Shown: positions 16,477-25,800 of the stretch, in pieces
Layout of the letters: every line of letters starts with the position of its first letter
Numbering within the stretch: the stretch's first letter is position 1
NCBI GenBank assembly: GCA_017438845.1
Contig: JAFRUO010000012.1
Coordinates: 1 to 64,000 of the forward strand
Direction of reading: 5' to 3'
Source: Clostridia bacterium
GTDB taxonomy: Bacteria; Bacillota; Clostridia; Oscillospirales; Acutalibacteraceae
Length of the DNA: 64,000 bases
Notes under the pieces: generated by a model
Database searches by the model: none
The model's input: the letters and a program-made list of their open reading frames with translations, nothing else
Told to the model about the DNA's origin: nothing
Position numbers and translations under genes: made by a program

Positions 16477-17100
16477 ATGAAAAAAACAATTATTTTAATT
16501 CTTACGTTTGCGTTTGTACTTGCTGTATTTACAGGCTGTTCACAAAAAACAGGTGACGTTACTAATCCTTCTGATAATTCTTCTTCGGACGTTAGCTCGT
16601 TTAAGACCATAGGAGATATTATTAACAGCGGTATTGAGTCCGTTCAATCTGCCAATACGGATAAACACTATATCTATGTGTTTCAGATTGATCAGGTATA
16701 TTACAGGGCAATAGCTAATTTAACACCCGAACTTTCACAGTCGTTGTTTGACCTTGATTTTGATGACAAGGATTATGAAAGTAAACTTAAAGACATTGTT
16801 TCGCCTTTGACAATTGATAAGCTTGAAAATTTAACGGAAACCATTATTCCCCAGGCGGAGCTGGATAAGCTTGTGGGTAAGACGGGTGAAGACCTTCTCA
16901 ATGAAGGTTGGAATTCGGGAATGGGATATAACCTTGAAACAATGGAATTTTGGCTTAACAAGGGAGCTTTTGAATACACGGTTGTCTTTGACGGTCAGCT
17001 TGAAAACAGTGATGAATTTGATGAAGAGGAAGCGATAAAGCCTCTCGTTGTCAAGTCTGTTACATTTAAAGATATCGGCGACGCTACAAATGTAGAGTGA
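16477..17100 (+). CDS. Small lipoprotein of unknown function
   Basis: The 207-residue protein has a lipoprotein signal with Cys21 (VFTGC) followed by a Ser/Asn-rich linker. The mature part has an acidic mixed alpha/beta composition with IGDIINSGIESVQS, DKHYIYVFQIDQVYYR and TGEDLLNEGWNSGMGYNL. I do not recognise a family. It lies 33 bases downstream of the membrane phosphatase gene with an AAAGGGG site before the ATG, and a terminator follows at 17124, so the two genes form a unit. An extracellular binding partner or ligand-binding subunit for the phosphatase's sensor domain is possible but unproven. Confidence 0.8.
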   Translation: MKKTIILILTFAFVLAVFTGCSQKTGDVTNPSDNSSSDVSSFKTIGDIINSGIESVQSANTDKHYIYVFQIDQVYYRAIANLTPELSQSLFDLDFDDKDYESKLKDIVSPLTIDKLENLTETIIPQAELDKLVGKTGEDLLNEGWNSGMGYNLETMEFWLNKGAFEYTVVFDGQLENSDEFDEEEAIKPLVVKSVTFKDIGDATNVE

Positions 17101-17123
17101 TATTAGCTTATAAACTAAGGTTA

Positions 17124-17150
17124 AGAGCGTGGAGTTTTCCACGCTCTGTT
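17124..17150 (+). terminator. Terminator of the phosphatase-lipoprotein unit
   Basis: A perfect 10-bp stem (17124-17133 with 17138-17147) with a TTTT loop and a short T-rich tail, 24 bases after the lipoprotein stop. Confidence 0.8.
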
Positions 17151-17223
17151 TAGTTTATATATTGGGAGGAATATCTGCTGTTTCGTTCTATGCTGAAAAA
17201 ACGGTTTAACAATTATTCTCTTG

Positions 17224-17251
17224 CAGACGGCTTTACGCCGTCTGTTTTTTT
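17224..17251 (+). terminator. Second terminator in the 17101-17478 gap
   Basis: An 8-bp stem (17224-17231 with 17237-17244) is followed by seven T. A 69-codon frame crosses it but has no ribosome site at proper spacing and is rejected. The rest of the gap contains the promoter and leader repeats of the next gene. Confidence 0.75.
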
Positions 17252-17359
17252 ATATTTGTCACTTTTTTGTCACACAACGGATGATAAACTGTACAACGAA
17301 AACAGTGTTCAGCACAGCTATCATTTTATTATCAGAATGCATTTGCTTTTATTGATGTT

Positions 17360-17392
17360 TTGTTGGACATTTGTTGGACACTGTAGTATAAT
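17360..17392 (+). promoter_or_regulatory. Promoter with tandem TTGTTGGAC repeat (copy 2)
   Basis: TTGTTGGAC occurs twice (17360-17368 and 17371-17379). The first TTGGAC is 18 bases from TATAAT (17387-17392). About 100 bases of upstream sequence, from TTTTGTCACACAACGG onward, are shared with the copy at 26190-26321. Confidence 0.75.
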
Positions 17393-17411
17393 AATATAGT
17401 TATGTATATTG

Positions 17412-17466
17412 TCATAAGAAGTATATATATATTCTCATAAGAAGTATATATATTCTCATAAGAAGG
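17412..17466 (+). repeat. Tandem repeat in the leader of the 17479 lipoprotein
   Basis: A unit beginning TCATAAGAAG is present 2.5 times: 17412-17434 (23 bases), 17435-17455 (21 bases, two fewer AT) and the partial 17456-17466, which runs into the AAGGAGAGG ribosome site. The sister leader at 26350 has a single short version. Confidence 0.85.
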
Positions 17467-17478
17467 AGAGGTAAATAT

Positions 17479-20400
17479 ATGACAAGAACTGTTACACGCA
17501 CGATTTCTCTGTTGCTTGTTGCGATAATGCTTATCGGCACTTTCGCAGGCTGCGGTAAATCAAAAAATGAAGACAAGAGCCTTTCAATTACTCCCGACGT
17601 GGAGTATGTTGCCCGTGCTGCAAAGGATTTTAAAATTTCCTTTGCTGTTGAGAACGGTGAATTCGCCGACAGCGTCAGCGCAGACGATGTTTATTTGAGC
17701 GATTCGTTCTACGGTATGGAGGCTGAGGTTATTTCACATTCAGACAAAAACCTCACTCTGCAATTAAAGGGCGATATTGTTCCCAATGAGGCAAACGCTT
17801 ATCTCTGGGGTACGGTTAATCTTAAGCCGTCTGCTTTTACAGCTGCCGAGCAAACCGTTCTGTCGCACATTGATATCAGATTTATCAGCGGCGCTATTGA
17901 CGGCACAACGCTTAAATTCGAGAACGGCAAGGCAAGCGTAAATTATATCAGCTATTCTGCAAAGCCGGACGAGATTAACAAGGACACTGTTACAATCGAA
18001 GGCGCAACGGTTGAAGCCGTTGACAAGGTTGACGACGAAACCGTTAAGCTTACCGTTTCTGCCGATGGTGTTAACAGCGCAAACGAATTTGCCGATTTTA
18101 TGAAAGGCAAAAACATCAGTGTTAACGGCAATGAAATAGCGGCATCTCTTTCGCAGGCATATTTCTATCCCGTATATGATTATGCAGAGGATGACGGCGA
18201 TAATATCAACATAACACTTAAGCTTTTCACCTTTAACGGAACTGCAAAGAATATGACCGCTGACCAGGTCAGCTTTGCGGATGATTTTGACGGCGCAAAG
18301 GTAGTATCAATCACACCCGAAAAGGATGATGACAGGGTTACAACAATGGTTATTGCAATACCTGCTGACTCAAGAACGGCTGAGGGACTCTCGGTTAACG
18401 GCACGGTTACTCTTGCCGCAGGTGCGCTGACAAATGACTGGGGCGATGCAACAACCGTTGAAACAAGCTATACCCGTGAATACTCGGCTGCATCGCTTGG
18501 CAGGGATATGTTCGAAGGAGATATTGATTTCAGCGGCTTTGACGATATTGCCGATATGCTCAACGATACAACCAAGACGAGTGCGGAAGTCAGCAATATT
18601 ATGCTCAACCCCGAAACCTTGCTTGAGATTCAGAAATATACCAGAGGTCTTGATACAGCTTTAGGTAATATCTGCTACTACGGTCAGATTGCAATGCAGG
18701 GAATATCTTTCCTTAAAATGATGGCCGAAACCACCGGCGTACTTGAGTCGGAGCATGCACAGGAGATGAAGGTCCTCAACAGGATTGACGGTAAGCTTGA
18801 TAATGTCCTCAAAGGGCTCGCAAGCCTTGACACAAAAACTACAACAATTGAAATAAACACTCTCAAAAACAGGATTACCGATTATAAAGATGCGCTTGTT
18901 TCAATCAATAATGATATGTCGCTTATCAAGAGTATGACTGACAGGGCAAAGGATGACCTCAAGACTCAGTATCCAAAGATTTACGGCAGTATTGACGAGG
19001 AAAATCTTACCGATGAAGAGTACGCCCAGTTTATGCATGACGTTATGGAATACATCCGTCAGAGAGCTGAAAATCAGACTGACACAAGCTACGGCGGATA
19101 TACAAGTGTTCTCAATGATTTACTGCAGAATTTTATGAAGGTCACAACTCAGGTTTCGCAAACCGACGAGGATAATCCTATTTCCGTTCTTGACCAGATT
19201 TGCTCGCTGAAATATAACTTTGATTCTCAGGCATACGGTGACAGACTTAATCAGCGACTTTATTGCAAGACCTCGCTTGCGAAGGCATATTCAATGCTCG
19301 CTATTTGCTATGACTATGCGTACGATTATAAAAATCCGAATATGAGAAGCATCTCGAAAAATTTCAGAGAAGCTATTGATGTTCTGACCGATATGGAATA
19401 CATCGGCCATACAGCTAAGGAAATAAGTCAGTACTCTTATAACGGCGAGCTTTATGTTAAGGAAATTGTTATTTTCTATTCCGATGACGCCGAATCCGCA
19501 AGGCAGATACTGGCAAACCATGGTTGGCTTTTCTGTGACGAAAATATTGAGTGCGATCATGATGACCGCTTCTCGAGAGGCTGTTATGTCGGCTTCAAGA
19601 CTACATTTAATCCCGATGAAGCAATCAGGGCATTAAAGATTGAAACCAACCCAAATCTTGAAGACGACACCTGGAAGCTTGTCAGAGTTGACGGTGTTAT
19701 CGACGGCGTAAATGCAAACACATACGGTAACGGCCATATTAATCGCCTTACTCATCTGGTAACTCCGGGATATCTTTATTACACTAAGGATAAATCCGAA
19801 GGCGGACCTCTGACCGGTCTCAGGGTTGACTCAAATCCCAAAAACGCCGTCAGCGATTTCGATCTTTATCAGAGCAAGGATTATGATAACGACGAGCTTT
19901 ATCTCCACGCTCTTGATGTTAATTATGAGTACGCACCCTTCTGCTATCCTCTCGGAAGACGGGTTGCGTTTATGCCCAACTGGCGTAACGGTACTCTGGA
20001 TGATATCAAAAGATTCAAAAACGGAGCGCTGATAGATCTTGCTACTCATTCGTGCTATAATATGTCCTCCGATATTCAGGACAATCAGCTTGTATCAAGG
20101 TGCGGAAGCGACAGCTTTAAAACCAACCTGAAAAAGGCAGGAATAACCTTGCCCAGTGATTATGCAATCGCTACCGTTACAAAATGGGAGACTAAAGCAG
20201 GCGCCTTCGGCAGTCTCGGTGACAAATACTGGATTTATTGTGATTTGATTGATCAGAATAACCATTTTGTTGAAAAAAACAGAAAATGCGATCTTATCAA
20301 GGACCTTGGCAGTGACGGCATCGATGATAGCTGGGATAGATATGTTGAGTACTATTATGTTATGCTGCTCGGTCAGCTTGCACCGTACAGCTTTGTAAGA

Positions 20401-20697
20401 CCGAAGATAACCGACGAGGGCTATAACACCTGGCAGGACGAAGCAGGTAATACTTATGTATTTAACGCAAACGGTCAAGGCACATACAACGGCAAGAGCT
20501 TCAGCTATACAACTAACGAAGTTGCCAACGGTACCGAGCTTAAGATTACAATGGACGGCAAAGCTACTACATATCTTGATCACTATATTGTCAAGAATGT
20601 AAATCCGGACGGAACCACAAGGCTTTCACTTGTAATGCTCGACAGACGGCTTGATTCGCATATTTATATCTGTACCAATCAGGTACCGGCTAAATAA
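17479..20697 (+). CDS. Large lipoprotein, paralogue of the 9967 gene (1072 aa)
   Basis: A signal peptide ends in lipobox TFAGC (Cys25). Beta-rich Ig-like repeats run to ~residue 340 and match those of the 9967 product (for example TVTLAAGALTNDWGD against TVTLAAGALTNAWGD). They are followed by LLEIQKYTRGLDT, a hydrophobic helix (ICYYGQIAMQGISFLKMMAE) and a helix with coiled-coil character (VLNRIDGKLDNVLKGL). The C-terminal part has YNFDSQAYGDRL, also shared, and then a longer unique region. The start has AAGGAGAGG seven bases upstream. A C11 protease gene converges on it, as at the first locus. Anchored outside the membrane; function unknown. The first 17 codons recur as a broken copy at 26361. 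Confidence 0.88.
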   Translation: MTRTVTRTISLLLVAIMLIGTFAGCGKSKNEDKSLSITPDVEYVARAAKDFKISFAVENGEFADSVSADDVYLSDSFYGMEAEVISHSDKNLTLQLKGDIVPNEANAYLWGTVNLKPSAFTAAEQTVLSHIDIRFISGAIDGTTLKFENGKASVNYISYSAKPDEINKDTVTIEGATVEAVDKVDDETVKLTVSADGVNSANEFADFMKGKNISVNGNEIAASLSQAYFYPVYDYAEDDGDNINITLKLFTFNGTAKNMTADQVSFADDFDGAKVVSITPEKDDDRVTTMVIAIPADSRTAEGLSVNGTVTLAAGALTNDWGDATTVETSYTREYSAASLGRDMFEGDIDFSGFDDIADMLNDTTKTSAEVSNIMLNPETLLEIQKYTRGLDTALGNICYYGQIAMQGISFLKMMAETTGVLESEHAQEMKVLNRIDGKLDNVLKGLASLDTKTTTIEINTLKNRITDYKDALVSINNDMSLIKSMTDRAKDDLKTQYPKIYGSIDEENLTDEEYAQFMHDVMEYIRQRAENQTDTSYGGYTSVLNDLLQNFMKVTTQVSQTDEDNPISVLDQICSLKYNFDSQAYGDRLNQRLYCKTSLAKAYSMLAICYDYAYDYKNPNMRSISKNFREAIDVLTDMEYIGHTAKEISQYSYNGELYVKEIVIFYSDDAESARQILANHGWLFCDENIECDHDDRFSRGCYVGFKTTFNPDEAIRALKIETNPNLEDDTWKLVRVDGVIDGVNANTYGNGHINRLTHLVTPGYLYYTKDKSEGGPLTGLRVDSNPKNAVSDFDLYQSKDYDNDELYLHALDVNYEYAPFCYPLGRRVAFMPNWRNGTLDDIKRFKNGALIDLATHSCYNMSSDIQDNQLVSRCGSDSFKTNLKKAGITLPSDYAIATVTKWETKAGAFGSLGDKYWIYCDLIDQNNHFVEKNRKCDLIKDLGSDGIDDSWDRYVEYYYVMLLGQLAPYSFVRPKITDEGYNTWQDEAGNTYVFNANGQGTYNGKSFSYTTNEVANGTELKITMDGKATTYLDHYIVKNVNPDGTTRLSLVMLDRRLDSHIYICTNQVPAK

Positions 20698-20706
20698 TAA
20701 AAAATG

Positions 20707-20737
20707 CACCCGATGTGAAATCACATCGGGTGTTTTT
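20707..20737 (+). terminator. Bidirectional terminator between lipoprotein and C11 protease, copy 2
   Basis: A perfect 12-bp stem (20707-20718 with 20721-20732) is flanked by T runs on both strands, the same arrangement as at 12831-12862. Confidence 0.88.
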
Positions 20738-20747
20738 ATGCCTGTTG

Positions 20748-22640
20748 TTATTTTGAAGCTTCTGTATTGTACGGCTCGATTTTTGTTACCTTAGCCGCAA
20801 ATGTTTCGTCGGGCAACGGATGCTCCTGCAATTCCGAATAGCTATATATCATTTCAAACGTTGCCATATCCGAGGTAAAGGTGTTTCCGAAAATATCGGT
20901 AGCAACAAATATGTACTGATATTCCTTTCCGTCAAGCGGCTTTTCGGTAATTTCTCCGCCGTTGCTTCCTATAACAAATTCTTCGCTGAAGTTCTCAACG
21001 GTTTCTTTTCCCGTAAGAACCGTATCGGTGATTACCTGAACTCTGTCGCCCTCCTTGAGCGGAATGATATCATTGTCTGGCAGTCCGTTTTCGTCAAATG
21101 CGTTCCAGGTTCCCACCGGCATAAAGTAGCCGTTATTGAACATTGTTCTGTCCCAAACGAAAACAAAACGCAGATTGGTCCTCTCGCCGTTGAGCTTAAT
21201 CGGCGCTATGAAGGTGATATAGTCGCTGTTGCTGCTGACTGCAGAACAGAAAAGGCGATGACCGTCAAGCGCCAGGCTTACGCCTCTGAAATTACTGTCA
21301 AACTTGAGATTATCCCAATCCTTACGGATATCGTTATAGGTACACAGGACATGCTGTATGCCTTCACTGTCCGTGTTCATAAGAATAAAATCAATGTGGC
21401 TTAAATAATTGAAGCTGTCAGGCGTGAGCGTTACCGTGAACGCACCGTCATCCGTAACGCTTCCCTTATCCTTATATTCAACAGTTTTTTTCGGTACATT
21501 AAGATAATAATCCGAAAGGAATTTGCTGTAGTAATCGCTGACTCCGAGGTCAATATAATTCTTTATTTCCTGTTCGTTATAAACATAAGGATAGTAGAAT
21601 GACACGCCGCCGATGTTACGCTGTCCGCTGTTCGTCGTATAAAGCACGAAGGCGTCAGTGTTTAGCTTATCCTTATAATCGTCGGCTCCGGCTTTGGTCA
21701 CAAAATCAACTAAGTCGAGCATATTTGACGAACCCTGATAAGAGTTGTCGCCGCCGAATTTTTCACAGGTGTTTATAGCGTCCATAACGGCGAAGGAGTA
21801 GTCGGCATTTTCGACATAGTTATCAAAAAACTCAACTGTCTCGGAAAACTGATTTATCAGATTATCTGTCTGTGATAAATCAAACAGCGAAAGTGTGGCG
21901 TACATTTTCTCTTTTTCTTTGCATTTTAGAACGAAGGAATCGCATATTTCCCTGCCGATTTCGATGTAATCACTCTTACCCGACATCGCTTCGCACAGCG
22001 CTTTATAATCCCAACCGCCCGAAGGCTCAATTTCCTCGGAAGCCAACATATAATATGCAAAATCCTTTACATAATATGCCGTTTCCATTGACGCCATAAG
22101 GCAGGCATCAAAGCCGATAAACTCAAGCTTGTTTTTAAGCTCTGCGTTTTCAAGCGCCGATTTCAGCTCCGCTATTGTGAGCGGATCAAAGCCGTACTTC
22201 TCGTCGAAGCAAATACCTTGTGATGCGCCTGCACCGTGATCCCAGAGTATCAGACTGCTGTGCTTTGACGGATATTTTTTCTGTCCCCAGTCAAGAAAAT
22301 CCGTAAGAGTCTGCGCCTCACCCATACTTGAAGCTTCAAGCGTTTCAATGAGCTTCAGCGTACCGTCTTTTATTATATATCTTGACAGTGAATCGCTGTC
22401 AATGTCGTGAGAGCGCCATTGGACTGTGCCGCCGGTTTCAATTACGATATTGATGTTGTCTGTGATTTCGGCTGAGAGTATTTCGTCGATGTTTTTCCCC
22501 GCAAGTCCTTGCTTTGACTCGAGGTTCGAGCCGCACATATAGATAAATAAGGTCTTTTTGTCCGAACCTGTATTAATGCATCCGCAGAGCAATGTAAGCA
22601 ATATAATAAATGCGAGCAAAACCGGTATGCTCTTTTTCAT
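20748..22640 (-). CDS. Clostripain-family (C11) cysteine protease lipoprotein, copy 2
   Basis: The 630-residue paralogue of the 12870-14831 protein has a lipobox ending LLCGC (Cys21), then LFIYMCGSNLE, WRSHDIDS, catalytic His135 (LWDHGAG) and Cys180 (FDACLMA). The C-terminal accessory domain is also conserved (VSLALDGHRLFCS against VTLALNGHRMYCS; FVWDRTMFNNGYFM against FFWDENEFNNGHYM). All catalytic residues are present, so both copies are probably active Arg/Lys-specific proteases tethered to the outer face of the membrane. It converges on the lipoprotein at 17479. The conserved pairing at two loci is the best clue to its role. Confidence 0.92.
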   Translation of the reverse strand: MKKSIPVLLAFIILLTLLCGCINTGSDKKTLFIYMCGSNLESKQGLAGKNIDEILSAEITDNINIVIETGGTVQWRSHDIDSDSLSRYIIKDGTLKLIETLEASSMGEAQTLTDFLDWGQKKYPSKHSSLILWDHGAGASQGICFDEKYGFDPLTIAELKSALENAELKNKLEFIGFDACLMASMETAYYVKDFAYYMLASEEIEPSGGWDYKALCEAMSGKSDYIEIGREICDSFVLKCKEKEKMYATLSLFDLSQTDNLINQFSETVEFFDNYVENADYSFAVMDAINTCEKFGGDNSYQGSSNMLDLVDFVTKAGADDYKDKLNTDAFVLYTTNSGQRNIGGVSFYYPYVYNEQEIKNYIDLGVSDYYSKFLSDYYLNVPKKTVEYKDKGSVTDDGAFTVTLTPDSFNYLSHIDFILMNTDSEGIQHVLCTYNDIRKDWDNLKFDSNFRGVSLALDGHRLFCSAVSSNSDYITFIAPIKLNGERTNLRFVFVWDRTMFNNGYFMPVGTWNAFDENGLPDNDIIPLKEGDRVQVITDTVLTGKETVENFSEEFVIGSNGGEITEKPLDGKEYQYIFVATDIFGNTFTSDMATFEMIYSYSELQEHPLPDETFAAKVTKIEPYNTEASK

Positions 22641-22735
22641 CTTCTGACTTCCTTTACGATATATTGGTAATTATTATAACACCTTTAACCGCTAAAGTCA
22701 TCAATAATTATTTTGTTTTATTTAATTATTAAGCC

Positions 22736-22765
22736 TTGAAATATACTCTAATCTTGTTATATAAT
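22736..22765 (+). promoter_or_regulatory. Sigma-A-type promoter of the 22811 gene
   Basis: TTGAAA (22736-22741) and TATAAT (22760-22765) are 18 bases apart. It lacks the tandem TTGTTGGAC of its neighbours. The in-frame ATG at 22736 lies in this promoter and is not a start. Confidence 0.75.
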
Positions 22766-22810
22766 ACAAGTAATATAAGTCTCTCATCACACAGAAGGAG
22801 TTTTAAAATT

Positions 22811-25800
22811 ATGAAGCTTAAAAGAAGAGTTTTGGCGGTTTTGCTTTCGGTAATAATGGTAATCGGTGCTTTTCCGTTTGCCGTCAGCGCTGAAGAGAAT
22901 ACCGTGACTCTTAACTATATTGATACTGACGGCAGTCTCAAGACTGCTGAAAATGTAACCGTGATTGATGCTTTCACCTTTGAAATGGAGTCGGGCTGGT
23001 ATGCGGTGACAGCAGATGTTACGGTTGATTACCGTATAATCTGTACAGGTGAAATCAATCTTATTCTTGCTGACGGCTGCACCTTGACCGCCGTAAGAGG
23101 TGTGTCGGTAAATGATGAGAATAACACAAGTCTTACCGTTTACGGTCAGCAGTCAGGTTCGGGTAAGCTTGTAACCGAAAATGTTACTGCTTACAGTGCG
23201 GGTATCGGCGGTGACGATACATATTCCAGCGGTCAGATTACAATTAACGGCGGTACATTTGATGTTGTCGGCGGAAACTGCGGTGCAGGTATCGGCGGCG
23301 GATATAACGGCAACGGTAATGTAACAATCAACAAAGGTATTGTTGTTGCCAGGGGCGGAAACGGCGGCGCAGGTATAGGCGGCGGTAATAAGCGTTTCGG
23401 CTTTGAAAATATAAACGGCTATGTTACCGTAAACGGCGGACGGGTTACCGCAACAGGCGGAAACTCAGCTGCCGGTATTGGCGGAAGATGCGAGGGTATT
23501 GTTACTATTAACGGCGGTATTGTTGAAGCTAATTCGGGCTCTAACGCTGCGGCAATCGGCGGCGGTAACGCTTATAAGGGTACGGTTGTGATTACCGACG
23601 GTACAGTAGAGGCAAACGGCAACTCCTATGCTGCAAGTATCGGCGGCGGACGCTCAGGCAGCGGCGATGTAACAATTACCGGCGGCACGGTTACCGCACA
23701 GTACGGCAATTACGGTCTTGGCGGCGGTGATATCACTGCAACCGACAGCTCTGTTATTCATCTGAGCTGGGATTCAAGAAACAACAGCATTTATACCTCG
23801 GGTATAAACGGAAATCTTTATTTGGATAAGGGCTTTACCGACGGAACAAACGATTATCCCAACAGTCTTTATACAGACACTTCGGATTTTGACAATGTGA
23901 CTTTGACTCCGTTACTCGGTCAGCTTTATAATATCATAGCCGACATAACCGGAAACGGTACGCTTACAACAACCCCTATAAAAGCGTATGCCGGAGAAAA
24001 GGTAGTGTTGAACGCTTCTCCTGCCGACGGATATCACCTTGTTTCAATCGGCGTAACGGGTCCAAACGGCTTGTCTGTCGCTGTTGTTAATAACAGCTTT
24101 ACAATGCCCTCCGGCACTGTTACTGTTGCAGCGACCTTTGACCTCGGTGTATATACGGATTATCTCGATCTTAACGGCGAGGTACAGCAGGTAGTCGCAA
24201 CTAAAATCACATCTTCCTCAACCGCCATGTCAAACGGCTGGTATTTTGTAAAAGACAATGTTTCAATTCCGAATAATGTAAGAATATCCTTAAGCGGAAA
24301 TGTCAATCTGATTCTCGGCGACGGTGCGACGCTTACCGTTCCTTACGGTATCGGTACAGTGAACGCTGGTGCATCGCTGACAATCTGGTCGCAGAGCGAA
24401 GCAACCGGCACTCTGATTGCCGGAAGCACCTCAACGGGAGCTAATGATTACAACTCGGGAATCGGCAGCGATTACAGCGGCAATCCTGTCGCTGTTACCG
24501 TTAACGGAGGTAATATCACCGCATACGGCGGTCAGTACGGCGCAGGTATAGGCGGCGGCTGGATGTCATCGGGTAATGTAACCGTCAACGGCGGCGTAAT
24601 TAACGCAATCGGCGGTCTCTACGGCGCAGGTATAGGCGGCGGTCCTCAGGCGAGCGAGAAAACAACCGTTGTCATAAACGGCGGTACGGTGACTGCAGGT
24701 GCATCAGGCGGTGCAGCGGCAATAGGCGGCGGCTATATGTCATCAGCCGAGGTTACCGTTAATGACGGAAAAATAACAGCGACATCCGAAGACACCGCAT
24801 CCTCCTCCAACGGCGGCGGCGCAGGTATAGGCGGCGGAACTCAGGCGGCAGGCAAGGTAACCGTCAACGGCGGCAGTATCACGGCAACCGCTTCGTTATT
24901 TGCCGCAGGTATAGGCGGCGGCTTTAAGGCTGCGGGTGATGTTATTATCAACGGCGGCGCAGTCAAGGCGTACGGAGGTGGATTCGATAACAATCACGGC
25001 TGCGGTGCAGGCATAGGCGGCGGTGCTGAAGCGAATGCTCAGACAACGGTTGAAATAAATGACGGTAATATATATGCTTTCGGTGGATATTATACCGCAT
25101 CAATCGGAGCCGGTTGCGATTCATCAGCCGATGTAACCGTAAACGGAGGCGTTGTGCGTACCGAATACAGGGATGAAGATCTCAATCAGGGCATACCCGA
25201 AAGAATCGGTATAGGTGGAAGCAGCAACAGCGATGAGTCGGCTTCCAATGTTTATCTGACATATACCGATTATGCTTTTATTGACGCCAGCTATCACGGT
25301 AAGGTAACGCTGGGCAACACATTTAAGGACAGCGACGGTAATATTTATCAGGCGGGTTCGTTCGATTATACCGATTCCCGATTTACAAACACACTGTGTC
25401 CGCCTTCTTGCGGTAAGGTTACATACAATTCTCTCGGACACGGAACGGTTGATGTTACTAATAACTATCTGTATTATTACGGGGAAACCGTTAGTATTTC
25501 GGAAACCCCGGAAAGCGGCTATACACTCGATTATGTTACTGCCGTAGATGCCGACGGAAATGAAATTCCCGTCAGCAACAATAAATTCATTATGCCGATG
25601 AAAAATGTTACGGTAACCCTGGCTTTCAGGGAATTGCTGGACATCAATGAGGACGGAGCCGAAGACTTCAACGATATAGCGTTTATCATATCCGCTTCGG
25701 CAGGCGAGACCGAAATGACTGCTTCACAGTCAGCAAAAGCAGACCTCAACGGTGACGGCATTGTCGATGCCTTTGATGCGGCTTGGCTTGACAGATATTT

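Noticed and set aside
17190..17399. 69-codon frame before the 17479 lipoprotein
   Set aside because: It crosses a terminator and the promoter of the next gene and lacks a ribosome site at usable distance.
22811..25640. CRISPR-like or satellite repeat because of recurring short units
   Set aside because: The repeats are in one reading frame, vary at wobble positions and encode GAGIGGG beta-helix turns; they are protein repeats.
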